Below are positions 21,894-33,230 of a stretch of DNA of 64,000 nucleotides, one piece after another. The notes under the pieces were generated by a model that was not told where the DNA came from, ran no database searches, and saw only the letters and a program-made list of their open reading frames with translations. The number at the start of each line of letters is the position of its first letter. The stretch's first letter is position 1. This stretch comes from Actinomycetospora cinnamomea. GTDB lineage: Bacteria; Actinomycetota; Actinomycetes; Mycobacteriales; Pseudonocardiaceae. The DNA lies in the NCBI RefSeq assembly GCF_003096675.1, contig NZ_QEKW01000007.1, positions 62,001 through 126,000 on the forward strand, read 5' to 3'. The position numbers and the translations under genes were made by a program.

Positions 21894-22711
21894 GGCCGGG
21901 CGTACTCCCACCACGTCACGGCGGCGAGGCGTCCGGTCGGTTGCGCGCGACGGTGGCTGAACAGCTGGTCGTCCTCGAAGGTGCACCGCGCGTCGGTGTC
22001 GACACGCGTGACCCCGAGCGCGGCGAGCCGGCGGCGCAGGCCCGCCCGCAGGTCCAGCCCGGGCGTGCCGACGCGCGTGGTGGAGGCACTGCCGGGCAGG
22101 GCCGCCTCGACCTCGTCACGCATCTCCGCGGGGACCTCGTAGCACCCGCCGCACACCGCGGGCCCGAGCAGCACCTCGACGTCCGGGATCTCCGCGCCCA
22201 GCGCCGTCATCGCGGCGAGCGTCCGGTCCAGGACGCCGTCCGCGGCGCCGCGGCGCCCGGCGTGGGCGGCGGCCACCACCCCGGCGACCGGGTCGCCGAG
22301 CAGCAGGGGCACGCAGTCGGCGACGACGACCGCCAGCGCGAGTCGGGGCCGGTCGGTGACGAGCGCGTCCGCGGTCGGCGTGTCCTGCGCCGGGTCGGAG
22401 ACGACGGCGACGTCGGTGCCGTGCACCTGGTGCATCCAGGCCACCCGCTCCGGGCCGAGGCCGATGCCCTCGCCGAGCCGGCGGCGGTTGGCCGCGACGG
22501 CGGCGGGGTCGTCGCCGACGTGGTCGCCGAGGTTGAACGCGTCGAACGGCGGGGCGGACCGCCCGCCGGCGCGCGTGGTCACGACACGGCGGATGCGGGC
22601 GGGCGGGCGGGCGGCGCGGGGGACGTCGGGCCCGGAGGCGCCGGGGGCAGCCGCGTGCCCGACGGTGCGGCTCTGCCCCTCGGTGTGCTCCCCTGATGCT
22701 GCGCGTCCCAC
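21890..22711 (-). CDS. pgeF: Peptidoglycan editing factor PgeF (YfiH/DUF152 family)
   Basis: This 273-residue protein has the laccase-domain motifs of PgeF: HQVHGTDV (His), VVVADCVPLLL (Cys) and AAHAGRRGAADGVL (His), which together form the metal/active site. PgeF hydrolyses UDP-MurNAc-L-Ser precursors so that Ala, not Ser, enters the stem peptide, so its place in the cell-wall cluster makes sense. The GTG at 22711 lies 5 nt past the ftsZ stop. The first 40 residues are low-complexity. It is coupled by GTGA to yggS. Confidence 0.9.
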   Translation of the reverse strand: MGRAASGEHTEGQSRTVGHAAAPGASGPDVPRAARPPARIRRVVTTRAGGRSAPPFDAFNLGDHVGDDPAAVAANRRRLGEGIGLGPERVAWMHQVHGTDVAVVSDPAQDTPTADALVTDRPRLALAVVVADCVPLLLGDPVAGVVAAAHAGRRGAADGVLDRTLAAMTALGAEIPDVEVLLGPAVCGGCYEVPAEMRDEVEAALPGSASTTRVGTPGLDLRAGLRRRLAALGVTRVDTDARCTFEDDQLFSHRRAQPTGRLAAVTWWEYARP

Positions 22712-22716
22712 GCCCC

Positions 22717-24048
22717 TCAGCGTCTCATGAAGGACGGGACGTCGACGTCGTCCTCGTCCCCGCTGCGGGCGGCGGGGGCCTCGCGGGGGGCCGAGGTCTC
22801 GGCCGCCGGACGCTCCGCGGAATCGCTCGCCGGCGTGCTGCCGGCCGGCGCGGGGGCCGGGGTGGACGGAGCCGCGGGGTCCGGCGCCGCGGCCGGGGCG
22901 GCCGGGCGCTCCACCGACGAGCGCTCCACCGCCGGGGCCTGCGGCACGGTCGGGGCCGCCGACACGGCCGGCGTGGGCCCGCCCGCGTCGGCGCGGCCCG
23001 CGCCGTTGCCCGAGCGTTGCACCTGCCCGGCCTGCGCCGACACCGTCGAGGACGCCGCCCCCGAGCCCAGCGCGTGCGGCTCGAGCTTCTTGTGGGTGGG
23101 CGATCCGGAGTCGAAGCCGGCGGCGATGACGGTGACGCGGACCTCGTCGCCCAGGGAGTCGTCGATGACCGTCCCGAAGATGATGTTGGCCTCGGGGTGC
23201 GCGGCCTCCTGGACCAGCGAGGCCGCCTCGTTGATCTCGAAGAGGCCGAGGTCGGATCCGCCGGCGATCGAGAGCAGCACGCCGTACGCGCCATCCATGC
23301 TCGCCTCGAGCAGGGGCGAGTTGATGGCCTTGCCCGCGGCCTCCACCGAGCGGTTCTCGCCCCGCGCGGCGCCGATGCCCATCAAGGCGCTGCCCGCCCC
23401 GGACATGACACTCTTGACGTCGGCGAAGTCGAGGTTGATCAGACCGGGCGTGGTGATGAGGTCGGTGATGCCCTGGACACCGGAGAGCAGCACCTCGTCC
23501 GCGCTGCGGAAGGCGTCCATGAGGCTCAGCCCCACGTCGCCGAGCTGCAGCAGCCGGTCGTTGGGGATGACGATGAGCGTGTCGCACTCGTTGCGCAGCT
23601 CGGTGATGCCGTTCTCGGCCTGCGTCGCGCGCCGCTTGCCCTCGAAGTTGAAGGGCCGCGTCACGACACCGATGGTCAGGGCGCCGAGCTTGCGGGCGAT
23701 GCTCGCGACCACCGGAGCGCCGCCGGTGCCCGTGCCGCCGCCCTCGCCCGCGGTGACGAAGACCATGTCGGCGCCCTTGAGGACCTCCTCGATCTCCTCG
23801 CGGTGGTCCTCGGCGGCACGCCGGCCCACGTCCGGGGCCGCGCCGGCACCGAGGCCGCGGGTGAGCTCGCGGCCGACGTCGAGCTTGACGTCGGCGTCGG
23901 ACATGAGCAGGGCCTGGGCGTCGGTGTTCACCGCGATGAACTCGACACCCTTGAGGCCGACCTCGATCATGCGGTTGACGGCGTTGACGCCGCCGCCACC
24001 GATGCCGACCACCTTGATCACGGCGAGGTAGTTGTGCGGGGGCGTCAT
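22717..24048 (-). CDS. ftsZ: Cell division protein FtsZ
   Basis: This 443-residue tubulin-like GTPase has the signature GGGTGTG at 103-109 and the T7 synergy loop [11 protein letters not shown]. The core ends near residue 315. A Pro/Ala/Ser-rich linker of about 115 residues then precedes the conserved tail [10 protein letters not shown], the docking site for SepF and FtsW. It polymerises at midcell to form the Z-ring. The ATG at 24048 is chosen because [20 protein letters not shown] is the family start, with AAAGGCGG upstream. The 238-bp upstream gap contains a palindrome (24107-24131) and presumably ftsZ-specific promoters. Confidence 0.98.
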   Translation of the reverse strand: MTPPHNYLAVIKVVGIGGGGVNAVNRMIEVGLKGVEFIAVNTDAQALLMSDADVKLDVGRELTRGLGAGAAPDVGRRAAEDHREEIEEVLKGADMVFVTAGEGGGTGTGGAPVVASIARKLGALTIGVVTRPFNFEGKRRATQAENGITELRNECDTLIVIPNDRLLQLGDVGLSLMDAFRSADEVLLSGVQGITDLITTPGLINLDFADVKSVMSGAGSALMGIGAARGENRSVEAAGKAINSPLLEASMDGAYGVLLSIAGGSDLGLFEINEAASLVQEAAHPEANIIFGTVIDDSLGDEVRVTVIAAGFDSGSPTHKKLEPHALGSGAASSTVSAQAGQVQRSGNGAGRADAGGPTPAVSAAPTVPQAPAVERSSVERPAAPAAAPDPAAPSTPAPAPAGSTPASDSAERPAAETSAPREAPAARSGDEDDVDVPSFMRR

Positions 24049-24106
24049 GGATCCGCCTTTCGAGCTGGGGCTGGGCGACGGTCGTCGTCGGGGTCCGGCG
24101 TGTCGC

Positions 24107-24131
24107 AACCCTCGACCTCAGCTCGAGGTTT
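24107..24131. promoter_or_regulatory. Palindrome upstream of ftsZ
   Basis: AACCCTCGA (24107-24115), a 7-nt loop, then TCGAGGTTT (24123-24131), matching at 8 of 9 positions. It lies 59-83 nt before the ftsZ ATG. The same arms, with the same loop length, recur at 24255-24279. The spacing fits either an operator or an mRNA-leader hairpin. A GATAAA hexamer overlaps its upstream edge. Confidence 0.5.
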
Positions 24132-24254
24132 ATCGTGAGGGGTGCCAGCGACGTGCGCACGGTAGGCAGGCGCGGCACGGCATTTCCACGAGGCGCGCCG
24201 GGCGTGTCGCACCTGGTCCTCAGCCACTCGGCGGGCGGTCGTCACGCAGGCGGG

Positions 24255-24279
24255 AACCCTCGACGAGCGCTCGAGGGTT
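24255..24279 (-). terminator. Hairpin just after ftsQ (AACCCTCGA/TCGAGGGTT)
   Basis: This is a perfect 9-bp inverted repeat with a 7-nt loop, starting 8 nt past the ftsQ stop on the same strand and followed by a short purine/pyrimidine tract. It could attenuate read-through from the mur genes into ftsZ. Its arms are the same as those of the element upstream of ftsZ. Confidence 0.55.
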
Positions 24280-24286
24280 TGCGGTG

Positions 24287-25174
24287 TCAGCGCACCACGG
24301 CCAGGTCCGGGGTGGACACGTCGTAGACCGAGCCCGGCCGGGTGAGCAGCGCGGAGAGCACCGCGGCCTTGCGCTCGTTGTCCGCGTCGGCGCCCCAGCG
24401 GACCTCGCGGTTCCCCCTGAGCACGAAGGAGACGTCGAAGCGGCCGTGGGCGCGCACCTCCAGGACGTCGGCACGCAGGGCCGGGGGCAGCGCGACGACC
24501 ACGTCGGCCGCCGCCCGGGTGGCGGCCTCGTCCGGGGACGGGAGGACCCCCGGCGGCAGCATGAGCAGCGGGACGCCCGCGGGTCGCTCCGCGATCGTGC
24601 GGTAGCCGAAGCCGGTGCGGTCGACGAGCAGCACCCCGCCGGGGGCGTGCACGGCGAGCACCGGTTCGCGCTCGGCGACGGTGACGACGAGCGTGCCCGG
24701 CCAGTCGCGGGACACGTCCACCGACGCGGTCCGCGGGAGGGTCCGCACCCGCTCGGCCACGTCGTCGCCGTCGAGCCAGAGCAGCGAGGTCCCCGGGGCG
24801 ACGGCGGTCGCGGTCCGCACGGCCTCGACCTGGTCGGGAGCCGCGCCGACGACCTGCACCTCCCGGACGTCGAGCAGCGGCGAGAAGACGGTGAGGTACA
24901 CGAGGGCGGCGGCGACGAGGACGCCGACGACCAGCCCGACCCACAGACGTCGGCGCCGGCGGCCGGGACCCGGTCGCGCACCCCGGGCGACGCGGCGTGT
25001 CCGGCCCGGGGATCCCGCCGCGGCCCCGGCCGGCCGTGCGCCCGCGGCGCCGGAGGGGCGCCCGCGGCCCTCGCGGTCGGGACGGTCCGCCCGGTCGGCG
25101 TGCTCGCGGCGGCCCGCCCGTCCCGACCGGCCCGCCCGCTCGCGGCGTCCGGTGGGGCGGGCGGAGCCCGTCAC
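24287..25174 (-). CDS. ftsQ: Cell division protein FtsQ
   Basis: This 295-residue bitopic divisome protein has a basic, Gly/Arg-rich cytoplasmic tail (1-85) and one membrane helix ([21 protein letters not shown]). A POTRA domain starts at [12 protein letters not shown], and a beta domain follows with [23 protein letters not shown]. It bridges early and late divisome members. The GTG at 25174 overlaps the murC stop as GTGA, so it is translated from the mur operon. The cytoplasmic tail is longer than in E. coli but usual for actinobacteria. Confidence 0.93.
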   Translation of the reverse strand: MTGSARPTGRRERAGRSGRAGRREHADRADRPDREGRGRPSGAAGARPAGAAAGSPGRTRRVARGARPGPGRRRRRLWVGLVVGVLVAAALVYLTVFSPLLDVREVQVVGAAPDQVEAVRTATAVAPGTSLLWLDGDDVAERVRTLPRTASVDVSRDWPGTLVVTVAEREPVLAVHAPGGVLLVDRTGFGYRTIAERPAGVPLLMLPPGVLPSPDEAATRAAADVVVALPPALRADVLEVRAHGRFDVSFVLRGNREVRWGADADNERKAAVLSALLTRPGSVYDVSTPDLAVVR

Positions 25175-26742
25175 CGCGGCGCGTTCCCGGCAGCCCCGGA
25201 GCCGCCCGGCACGCCCGGCCCCTCGGGGCCGGCCGGAGCGTCGGGCTCCGCCGCTCCCGGTGTCCCGGCGTGCGCGGCGTGGTCGGCGCGGCGCTCGAGC
25301 TCGGAGATCACCTCGGGACCGAGGACGGTGATGTCGCCCGCGCCCATCGTCACGACGAGGTCGCCGGGCCGCGCGAGGTCGGCCAGCAGCGCCGGCACCT
25401 GGCCCCACGACGGCTCGTAGTGCACGCGCTCGGGCGGCAGGGTCAGCTGGCGGGCGATGAGCTCGCCGTTGACGCCCGGCTCCGGCTGCTCGCGGGCGCC
25501 GTAGACGTCGAGCACGACGACCTCGTCGGCCAGCGACAGGGCGGCGCCGAACTCGGCGGCGAAGTCGCGGGTGCGCGAGTACAGGTGCGGCTGGAAGGCC
25601 ACGATCAGCCGGCCCGATCCCCCGAGCACCGGGCGGGCGGCGCGCAGCTGGGCGGCGACCTTGGTGGGTGCGTGCGCGTAGTCGTCGTACACCCGCACCC
25701 CGTCGGCCGTCCCGCGGTACTCGAAGCGCCGCCGCACCCCGTCGAACCCGGCGAGGCCGCCGAGCAGCCCTTCGAGCGGCGCGCCGAGGTCGAGGCCGGC
25801 GAGCAGGGCGGCGCAGGCGTTGAGGGCCTGGTGCTCGCCGGGGACGCCGAGACGCAGCTCGACGTCCTGGCCGGCCACGTGCAGGCGCAGCACGCCGGTC
25901 GAGCCCTCGGCGCGGTAGTCGAGCACGCGCGCGTCCTCGGGCCCGCCCGCGGCGCGCCCGTAGCGCCGCACCCGCACCCCGGCGGCCTGCGCCCGGTCGC
26001 CGAGCGCGGCCGCACCCGGGTCGTCGGCGCACACGACCAGCGCCCCGCCGGCCTCGATCCGCGCGGCGAAGGCGTCGAACACCGCGACGTAGGCGTCGGC
26101 GGTGCCGTGGTGGTCGAGATGGTCGGGCTCGACGTTGGTCACGATGGCCACGGCCGGCGAGTAGGCCAGGAACGAGCCGTCGCTCTCGTCGGCCTCGGCG
26201 ACGAACACGTCGCCCAGCCCGTGGTGCGCGCTCGACCCCGACGCCAGCAGATCGCCGCCGATCATGAACGACGGGTCCTCGCCGCAGGCCTGCAGCGCCA
26301 CGACCAGCATCGACGTCGTCGACGTCTTCCCCGCGCTGCCCGAGACGCAGGCGGCGCGGTGGTCGGCCATGAGCTCGGCGAGCACCGCGGACCGGTGCAG
26401 CACGGGGATCCCGCGCGCCGCCGCCTCGACCAGCTCGGGGTTGTCGGGATCGGCCTGGTGCACGGCCTTGGTGGTGACGAGGCAGGTCGGTCCGCCGGGC
26501 AGCAGGTCGAGGTTGTGCGCGTCGTGGCCGACGGCCACCTCGGCACCCAGGGTGCGCAGCGCGAGCACCGCGCGGGAGTCCTTGGCGTCCGAGCCGGACA
26601 CCATCGCCCCGCGGGCGAGCAGGATGCGGGCGATCCCGCTCATCGCCGCGCCGCCCGCCCCGATGAAGTGCACCCGGGACAGCAGCCGTGGCAGGGGCGG
26701 CACGCCGGCGTCCGTCCCTGCCTGTTCCGTCTGCTGCGTCAT
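25171..26742 (-). CDS. murC: UDP-N-acetylmuramate--L-alanine ligase (MurC)
   Basis: This 523-residue Mur ligase adds L-Ala to UDP-MurNAc. The N-terminal Rossmann part has [19 protein letters not shown], and the ATP loop is [13 protein letters not shown] near 132-144. [13 protein letters not shown] and [11 protein letters not shown] are the metal and substrate motifs. The usual MurC P-loop is GTHGKTTT; here the His is Ala and two Thr are Ser, an oddity worth checking. A disordered Pro/Gly tail of about 45 residues follows. The ATG at 26742 overlaps the murG stop as ATGA. Confidence 0.94.
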   Translation of the reverse strand: MTQQTEQAGTDAGVPPLPRLLSRVHFIGAGGAAMSGIARILLARGAMVSGSDAKDSRAVLALRTLGAEVAVGHDAHNLDLLPGGPTCLVTTKAVHQADPDNPELVEAAARGIPVLHRSAVLAELMADHRAACVSGSAGKTSTTSMLVVALQACGEDPSFMIGGDLLASGSSAHHGLGDVFVAEADESDGSFLAYSPAVAIVTNVEPDHLDHHGTADAYVAVFDAFAARIEAGGALVVCADDPGAAALGDRAQAAGVRVRRYGRAAGGPEDARVLDYRAEGSTGVLRLHVAGQDVELRLGVPGEHQALNACAALLAGLDLGAPLEGLLGGLAGFDGVRRRFEYRGTADGVRVYDDYAHAPTKVAAQLRAARPVLGGSGRLIVAFQPHLYSRTRDFAAEFGAALSLADEVVVLDVYGAREQPEPGVNGELIARQLTLPPERVHYEPSWGQVPALLADLARPGDLVVTMGAGDITVLGPEVISELERRADHAAHAGTPGAAEPDAPAGPEGPGVPGGSGAAGNAPR

Positions 26743-27887
26743 CCCGCGTTCCTCCCCGTCGCGCCGGCGGTGCGTCCGCCGCGGTGCGCCGCCACCTCGA
26801 GCACCGTCCGCGCCAGTGTCTCGTCCGCCCCCGCGTGGCCCGAACGCCGGGCCGCCGCCGCGGCGGCGGCCAGCCGGTCGGGGTCGCCGACGAGACCCGT
26901 GACCAGCTCCACGACCCGCTCACCGGTGAGGTCGGCGTCGCGCACCAGCATCCCGCCGCCGGCGTCGACCACCGGACGGGCGTTGAGCTCCTGCTCGCCG
27001 TTGCCGTGCGGCAGGGGCACGTAGATCGCGGGGAGCCCGACCGTGGAGACCTCGGCGACGGTCATGGCGCCGGCCCGGCACAGGGCGACGTCCGCGGCGG
27101 CGTACGCGAGGTCCATGCGCTCGAGGTAGGGCACGGGCACGTAGGGCGGGTGGGACCGGGGCAGCGCCTCCACGGTCGGCGCGTGCGTCGGTCCGTGGGC
27201 GTGCAGCACCGACACCCCGGCCTCGGCCAGCGCCGGGACCGCGGCGGACACGGCCTCGTTCAGCGAGCGCGCCCCCTGCGAGCCCCCGAAGACGAGCAGC
27301 ACCGGGGCCTGCGGGTCGAGGCCGAAGTGCTCGCGGGCCTGCGCACGCAGCCCGGCGCGGTCGAGGTCGGTGATGGCCTCGCGCAGCGGAATGCCGATGA
27401 CGCGCGCGCCGGCCAGGCCGCTGCCGGGCACCGCGGCGAGGACCTCGCGGGCGAGGCGGGCGCCGACCTTGTTCGCCACCCCCGCGCGCGCGTTGGCCTC
27501 GTGCACGACGATCGGCAGCCGCAGCGACGCCGCCGCCAGGTACGCCGGCAGCGCCACGTAGCCGCCGAACCCGACCACCACGTCGGCGCCGACGTCGCGC
27601 AGCACCCGCCGCGTGTGGCGCACCGAGCGCACGACCCGGTAGGGCAGCCGGGCCAGGTCCGCGTTCGGCTTGCGGGGCAGCGGCACCGGGGGGATCAGCT
27701 CGAGCGGGTAGCCGCGGGCCGGGATGAGGCGGGTGTCCAGCCCCCGCTCGGTGCCCAGCGCCGTCACGCGAGCATCGGGCCGCAGCCGCCGGACCGCGTC
27801 CGCGGTGGCCAGGGCCGGCTCGACGTGGCCGGCGCTGCCGCCGCCGGCCACCACCACCGAGAGCCCACCGGTTCCCCTGTCCGTCAT
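26739..27887 (-). CDS. murG: UDP-GlcNAc transferase MurG (lipid I to lipid II)
   Basis: This 382-residue GT-B enzyme (GT28) has the N-terminal [17 protein letters not shown] loop, a slight variant of the common [21 protein letters not shown] and [12 protein letters not shown] lie in the N-domain. The donor-site [18 protein letters not shown] and [24 protein letters not shown] lie in the C-domain. It adds GlcNAc to lipid I at the inner face of the membrane. Its stop overlaps the murC start (ATGA); ftsW ends 19 nt upstream. Confidence 0.95.
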   Translation of the reverse strand: MTDRGTGGLSVVVAGGGSAGHVEPALATADAVRRLRPDARVTALGTERGLDTRLIPARGYPLELIPPVPLPRKPNADLARLPYRVVRSVRHTRRVLRDVGADVVVGFGGYVALPAYLAAASLRLPIVVHEANARAGVANKVGARLAREVLAAVPGSGLAGARVIGIPLREAITDLDRAGLRAQAREHFGLDPQAPVLLVFGGSQGARSLNEAVSAAVPALAEAGVSVLHAHGPTHAPTVEALPRSHPPYVPVPYLERMDLAYAAADVALCRAGAMTVAEVSTVGLPAIYVPLPHGNGEQELNARPVVDAGGGMLVRDADLTGERVVELVTGLVGDPDRLAAAAAAARRSGHAGADETLARTVLEVAAHRGGRTAGATGRNAG

Positions 27888-27906
27888 GCCCCCATCCTCC
27901 GGGGGC

Positions 27907-29214
27907 TCACCGACCGCGGTCGCGGGGGGTCGGCCGGTCGGTCGCGGCCGCGCGGGGCAGCGACGGCTCGGGCAGGCCGAGGACCCGGGCGAGGCGACCC
28001 TGGCCGTGGGCGCGCAGGGCGGCGGCGGCCTCGGGCTCGTGGCGGGCGAAGTTGGCGAGTAGGCCGCCGGAGAGCAGCGCGAGCGCGAGCGACGTGCCGC
28101 CGGCGGACACCAGCGGCAGCGGGATGCCGGTCACGGGCAGCAGGCCGACGACGTAACCGATGTTGATGCAGGCCTGCGCGACCAGCCAGACCGTCAACGT
28201 CGCGGCCACGACGCGCATCCAGGGGTCGGCGCTGCGGGCGGCGATGCGCAGGCCCACGTAGGCCAGCGTCGCGAACAGCGCGATCACCGCGCCCGCCCCG
28301 ACGAACCCGAGCTCCTCGCCGATGATCGCGAAGATGAAGTCGTTGTCGGCGTTGGGCAGGTAGTCCCACTTCGCGCGTCCCTGCCCGAGCCCGGCGCCGA
28401 ACAGCCCGCCGTCGGCCAGCGAGTACAGCGATTGGCGCGCCTGGTAGGCGGGGCCGAGGGGGTCGGCCTCGTCCGGGTTGAGGAAGGCGGTGATGCGGCT
28501 CTGGCGGTAGGTCGCGACCGTGCCGAGCACCACCGAGGCCACGACGCCGGAGGAGACGATGAACGCCATCAATCCGAGCGGCGCGCAGGCGAACCACAGC
28601 AGGGCGAAGACGATGATCATCAGCGAGACGGTGGTGCCGAGGTCGGGCTGGGCGAGCACGAGGGCCAGCACCAGCAGGGACACCGGCAGCAGCGGCATGA
28701 GCGCGGCCCGCCAGGTCCGTGGGTGGGGCCGATGCCGCACGAGGACGTGCGCGCCCCACAGCGCCAGAGCGATCTTGGTGAGCTCCGAGGGCTGCAGCGA
28801 CAGCCCGGCGACGCGGAACCAGCTGCGGGAGCCGTTGATCGTCGCGCCGAGCCCGGGTACGAGCACGAGCACGAGCAGGACCAGGCAGCCCGCGAGCAGC
28901 CACGGGCTGGCCGCGCGCAGCTTGCGTGGCGGGATCTTCAGGCCGAGCCAGAACAGGACGAGCCCGATGACCGCGAACGCGGCCTGGCGCGCGAACACCC
29001 CGTACGACGACCCGCCCGCGGCGTACGCCGACACCGCCGACGCCGAAAGCACCATGACCAGCCCCAGCGCCGTGAGCAGCCCGAACACCGCGAGCACGAG
29101 GTGCAGCGAGGTCAGCGGCCGCTCGAGCCACTGGTGCAGCGCACCCCGCAGCGCGGCCACCGGCCCGGGGCGCCGGGACGGGCGGGAGGCCCGGTCCCGC
29201 GCCGGCGCGCTCAC
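27907..29214 (-). CDS. ftsW: Septal SEDS glycosyltransferase FtsW
   Basis: This 435-residue polytopic protein has about ten membrane helices, with SEDS-family motifs [32 protein letters not shown] and the C-terminal [19 protein letters not shown]. It polymerises lipid II glycan strands at the septum together with FtsI (34966). The N-terminus is a short basic tail. The GTG at 29214 overlaps the murD stop as GTGA. Confidence 0.95.
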   Translation of the reverse strand: MSAPARDRASRPSRRPGPVAALRGALHQWLERPLTSLHLVLAVFGLLTALGLVMVLSASAVSAYAAGGSSYGVFARQAAFAVIGLVLFWLGLKIPPRKLRAASPWLLAGCLVLLVLVLVPGLGATINGSRSWFRVAGLSLQPSELTKIALALWGAHVLVRHRPHPRTWRAALMPLLPVSLLVLALVLAQPDLGTTVSLMIIVFALLWFACAPLGLMAFIVSSGVVASVVLGTVATYRQSRITAFLNPDEADPLGPAYQARQSLYSLADGGLFGAGLGQGRAKWDYLPNADNDFIFAIIGEELGFVGAGAVIALFATLAYVGLRIAARSADPWMRVVAATLTVWLVAQACINIGYVVGLLPVTGIPLPLVSAGGTSLALALLSGGLLANFARHEPEAAAALRAHGQGRLARVLGLPEPSLPRAAATDRPTPRDRGR

Positions 29215-30698
29215 GCCGAGCCGTTCGCGGTGCCCGTCGTGATGCGGGGATCGGGTGGTGTGACCGCGCCGTGCGGGCCCACCCCGCCCGCCACGGCGCG
29301 CGCGGCGGCGGCGAAGGCCTCGCCCCGGGCGGCGTAGTCGCGGAACATGTCCATCGACGCCGCGGCCGGCGCGAGGAGCACGGTGTCGCCGGGGTGCGCC
29401 AGGGAGGCGGCCGCCCGCGCCGCCCGCAGCATGCCGCCGTCGGCGGAGTCAGGGTCGCTCGCGGTGTCCACGGCGCCATCGTCGCCCCCGCCCACGTCGA
29501 GGACGGGGACCTCGGGGGCGTGTCGCGCGAGCGCGGCGGCCACGCGGTCACGGTCGCGGCCCAGGACGACGGCGCCGGCGAGGCGGGCGCGGTGCGCGAC
29601 GACGAGGTCGGCGACGTCGGCGCCCTTGAGCAGCCCGCCGGCCACCCACACCACCCGCGGGTGCGCGGCCAGCGACGCGGCGGCGGCGTGCGGGTTGGTC
29701 GCCTTGGAGTCGTCGACCCAGCGCACCCCGCCGGCCTCGGCGACCACGGCCCCGCGGTGCGCGCCCGGCGCCACCGTGCGCAGCCCCGCGGCCACGGCCT
29801 CCGGCGCCACCCCGTGGGCCCGGGCCAGCGCCGCCGCGGCCAGGGCGTTCGCCTCCCCCGGCGGGCCCGGCGGGGCGACGTCGGTGACGGCGGCGAGCGC
29901 GACCGAGTCGCCGAACGCCCGGTCCACCAGCCACCCGTCGACGATCCCGAGCTCGCCCGGTCCCGGCTCGCCGCGGGTGAAGCCGACGTGCCGCGGGGCG
30001 GGCGCCGCGATGAGCAGGGCGGCGGCCTCGCGGTCGTCGAGGCCCGCGACCGCGATCTCGCCCCGCAGCACCCGCGCCTTCGCCGCGCCGTAGGCGGCCA
30101 TGGAGCCATGCCAGTCCAGGTGGTCCTCGGCGAGGTTGAGCACCGCTCCCGCGAACGGGCGCACCGACGGCGACCACTCGAGCTGGAAGCTGGACAGCTC
30201 CACCGCGAGGACCCGGTGCCCGGCGCGCAGGGCGTCCACGACGGGCAGGCCGATGTTCCCGCAGGCGACGGTGTCCTCGCCCGCCGCGCGCAGGATCGCC
30301 TCGAGCATCGTGGTGGTGGTGGTCTTGCCGTTGGTGCCCGTGACCGCGAGCCAGCGGGGCGGCCCGTCCGGGCACACCGCGGGGTCGTCGCCCAGCCACC
30401 ACGCGAGCTCGGGCTCGCCGACCATCGGCACGCCGGCCTCCCGCGCGGCGAGCGCCAGCGGGGAGTCGGTGCGGAACCCGGGGCTGGTCACGACGAGGTC
30501 GGGACGATCCGTGCCCTCGGGCAGCGCCGTCAGCTCCCGCGTGCGCGCCACCGGCCGGTCGCCCAGCGTCTCGAGCTGGGCTGGGTCGCCGTCGGCGACG
30601 GTCACCGTCGCGCCGAGGTGGAGCAGCACGTCGACGACCGAGACCCCGGTACGGCGCGCGCCGGCCACGAGGACGTGGCGGTCGTGCCAGCTAACCAC
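29211..30698 (-). CDS. murD: UDP-MurNAc-L-Ala--D-Glu ligase (MurD)
   Basis: This 495-residue Mur ligase has the N-domain [20 protein letters not shown] loop [28 protein letters not shown] in the central domain and [13 protein letters not shown] near the C-domain junction. It adds D-glutamate to UDP-MurNAc-L-Ala. The start is GTG 30698, which overlaps the mraY stop (TAG) by 8 bp. A C-terminal extension beyond the family core is short and Gly/Pro-rich. Confidence 0.94.
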   Translation of the reverse strand: MVSWHDRHVLVAGARRTGVSVVDVLLHLGATVTVADGDPAQLETLGDRPVARTRELTALPEGTDRPDLVVTSPGFRTDSPLALAAREAGVPMVGEPELAWWLGDDPAVCPDGPPRWLAVTGTNGKTTTTTMLEAILRAAGEDTVACGNIGLPVVDALRAGHRVLAVELSSFQLEWSPSVRPFAGAVLNLAEDHLDWHGSMAAYGAAKARVLRGEIAVAGLDDREAAALLIAAPAPRHVGFTRGEPGPGELGIVDGWLVDRAFGDSVALAAVTDVAPPGPPGEANALAAAALARAHGVAPEAVAAGLRTVAPGAHRGAVVAEAGGVRWVDDSKATNPHAAAASLAAHPRVVWVAGGLLKGADVADLVVAHRARLAGAVVLGRDRDRVAAALARHAPEVPVLDVGGGDDGAVDTASDPDSADGGMLRAARAAASLAHPGDTVLLAPAAASMDMFRDYAARGEAFAAAARAVAGGVGPHGAVTPPDPRITTGTANGSA

Positions 30699-31758
30699 CC
30701 GAGGCCGCCAACCATTCGCTGTAGAACAGGCCCAGCCCCAGCGCGCAGCAGATCGCCGCCAGCAGCCAGAACCGGATGATCACCGTGGTCTCGGCCCAGC
30801 CGGCGAGCTCGAAGTGGTGGTGGAACGGGGCCATGCGGAACGGTCGCCGTCGCGTCGTGCGGAACACGGCGACCTGCAGCACCACCGACAGCGCCTCGAC
30901 CACGAACACGCCGCCCAGCACCACGAGCAGCAGCTCCGTGCGCGTCACCATCGACAGGCCCGCGAACAGGCCGCCCAGCGCGAGCGAGCCGGTGTCACCC
31001 ATGAAGATCCTCGCGGGCGCGGCGTTCCACCAGAGGAACCCGATGCAGGCCCCCATCGCCGCCGCGGCCACGAGCGTGACGTCGAGCGGGTCGCGGACCT
31101 GGTAGCACCCCGCCTCGATCTGCATGCCGCAGGCGTTGCGGAACTGCCAGAACGACACGATCAGGTAGGTCGCCAGCACCATCGCCGACGTGCCGGCGGC
31201 GAGGCCGTCGAGCCCGTCGGTGAGGTTCACGGCGTTCGACCAGGCCGTCACCACGAGGTAGCAGAAGACGACGAACCCGACCGCGCCGAGGCTGACCACC
31301 GCGATGTCGCGGACGAACGAGAGGTTGGGGGACGCCGGGGTCAGCCCCTGTTCGTCCGGGAACTGCAGCGCGAGCACGCCGAACAGCACCGCGGTGACGA
31401 ACTGGCCGACGAGTTTCGCGGTCTTGTTCAGCCCGAGGTTGCGCTGTCGGCGGATCTTGATGAAGTCGTCGAGGAAGCCCACGACCCCCAACGACGTCAT
31501 GAGCATGAGGACCAGCAGGCCGGACACGGAGATCGCGACGTCGCCGACGAGGTGCGCGGTGAGGTACCCGGCCCACACCGCGGTGAGGATGGCGACGCCG
31601 CCCATGGTCGGCGTGCCCCGCTTGCCGCGGTGGCTCTGCGGCCCCTCCTCGCGGATCTCCTGGCCGAACCCCTGCTTGATGAACAGCCGGATCACGTACG
31701 GGGTCAGCAGGATCGACACGGCCAGCGCGACCCCCGCCGCGACCAGCACGCCCCTCAT
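30691..31758 (-). CDS. mraY: Phospho-MurNAc-pentapeptide transferase (MraY/MurX)
   Basis: This 355-residue ten-helix enzyme makes lipid I from UDP-MurNAc-pentapeptide and polyprenyl phosphate. The catalytic aspartate pair is in GFLDDFIK, the nucleotide-binding region in [27 protein letters not shown] holds the third acidic site, and [14 protein letters not shown] is the conserved cytoplasmic HHH loop. The ATG at 31758 overlaps the murF stop as ATGA. Confidence 0.96.
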   Translation of the reverse strand: MRGVLVAAGVALAVSILLTPYVIRLFIKQGFGQEIREEGPQSHRGKRGTPTMGGVAILTAVWAGYLTAHLVGDVAISVSGLLVLMLMTSLGVVGFLDDFIKIRRQRNLGLNKTAKLVGQFVTAVLFGVLALQFPDEQGLTPASPNLSFVRDIAVVSLGAVGFVVFCYLVVTAWSNAVNLTDGLDGLAAGTSAMVLATYLIVSFWQFRNACGMQIEAGCYQVRDPLDVTLVAAAAMGACIGFLWWNAAPARIFMGDTGSLALGGLFAGLSMVTRTELLLVVLGGVFVVEALSVVLQVAVFRTTRRRPFRMAPFHHHFELAGWAETTVIIRFWLLAAICCALGLGLFYSEWLAASGG

Positions 31759-33230
31759 CGGGCTCCTCCCCCGTTGACCAGGGTCTCCGCGACCCGCTCC
31801 AGCCCCGCGGATCGCGACGCCTTCACCAGTACGACGTCGCCGGGCGCGACGCCCTCGGCCACCACCGCGGCGGCCGCCGCAGCGTCGCGCACCAGCTGCG
31901 CGTCGACCCCGGCCTCCGCCGCCGCCGCGTGCAGCCGGGTGGCCGCGTCGTCCGTGTCGTCCGTGTCGCCCGAGCCGACCACCACGAGGCGGTCGACCCC
32001 GGTGCGGGCGACCTCGCGCCCGATCTCGGTGTGCGCCTGCGGGGCGTCCTCGCCGAGCTCGGCCATGACGCCGAGGACGGCCGTGTGCCGCCCGCCCATC
32101 GAGCGCAGCGTCGCCAGCGCGGCGCGCATCGACTCCGGGTTGGCGTTGTAGGCGTCGTTGAGCACCCGGACCCCGTCGGGGCGCTCCGTGAGCTCCATGC
32201 GCCAGCGCGAGCGCGGGATCGCCGCGCCCAGGCGCTCGGCCACCGTGGCGACGTCCAGCCCCGCCTCGAGGGCCACCGCCGCGGCGGCGACGGCGTTGTC
32301 GACGTGGTGGGCGCCGTGCAGTGCCAGCGTCACTGGCGCCTCGCCGGCGGGAGCGACCAGGCGGAACGACGCGCGCCCGGTGTCGTCGAGGGTGACGTCG
32401 GCGGCGCGCACCTCGGCCTCCGGCGCCCGCCCGGCGTGCACGACGCGGGCGTCGGTGCGCTGTGCCATCGCGGCCACCACCGGGTCGTCGGCCCCGAGGA
32501 CGGCGACACCGCCCGCCTCACCGGCCGGCAGCGCCTCCACCAGCTCGCCCTTGGCCTGCGCGATCGCCTCCCGCGAGCCGAACTCGCCGAGGTGCGCGGA
32601 TCCGACGTTGAGCACCACCCCGATCCGCGGCGGGGCGACGCGGCAGAGCGCGGCGACGTGGCCGCGGTTGCGGGCGGAGAGCTCGAGCACGAGGTGGCGC
32701 GTGCTCCGCGTGGCGCGCAGGGCGGTCCACGGGTGGCCGAGCTCGTTGTTGAACGACCCGGGCGGGGCGACGGTCTCCCCCGCACCCTCGAGCAGGTGGG
32801 CGACGAGGTCCTTGGTCGAGGTCTTGCCCGATGACCCGGTGATCCCCACGACCAGCAGCCCGTCCGCCACGAGGGTGTCGACGACGTGGCGCGCGAGCTG
32901 GGCCAGCGCCGCGAGCACCCCGGCTCCGGCGCCCTCGCGGTCGGCGGCGAGGACGTAGGAGCCCGGCACCGACTCGACCGGCGGGACGATCACGGTGGGC
33001 GCCCCGCCCACCTCCCGCGCGGCGAGCACCCCCACGGCACCCGCGCCCACCGCGGCGCCGACGAAGTCGTGCCCGTCGACCCGCTCGCCGGGCAGGGCCA
33101 CGAAGAGCCCGCCGGGGGTGACCGCGCGGCTGTCGAACTCGACCGTGCCGGTGACGCGCTCGTCCCCCGTCGCGCCGTGCAGCCACCCGCCGGTGAGGCG
33201 GGCGACGTCGGCGAGGGTCAGCTCGATCAC
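31755..33230 (-). CDS. murF: UDP-MurNAc-tripeptide--D-Ala-D-Ala ligase (MurF)
   Basis: This 491-residue Mur ligase has N-domain [28 protein letters not shown] loop [27 protein letters not shown], and the C-domain [15 protein letters not shown]. It adds the D-Ala-D-Ala dipeptide to complete the muropeptide precursor. The start is GTG 33230, overlapping the murE stop as GTGA. The longer frame upstream runs under murE and is rejected. Confidence 0.95.
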   Translation of the reverse strand: MIELTLADVARLTGGWLHGATGDERVTGTVEFDSRAVTPGGLFVALPGERVDGHDFVGAAVGAGAVGVLAAREVGGAPTVIVPPVESVPGSYVLAADREGAGAGVLAALAQLARHVVDTLVADGLLVVGITGSSGKTSTKDLVAHLLEGAGETVAPPGSFNNELGHPWTALRATRSTRHLVLELSARNRGHVAALCRVAPPRIGVVLNVGSAHLGEFGSREAIAQAKGELVEALPAGEAGGVAVLGADDPVVAAMAQRTDARVVHAGRAPEAEVRAADVTLDDTGRASFRLVAPAGEAPVTLALHGAHHVDNAVAAAAVALEAGLDVATVAERLGAAIPRSRWRMELTERPDGVRVLNDAYNANPESMRAALATLRSMGGRHTAVLGVMAELGEDAPQAHTEIGREVARTGVDRLVVVGSGDTDDTDDAATRLHAAAAEAGVDAQLVRDAAAAAAVVAEGVAPGDVVLVKASRSAGLERVAETLVNGGGAR

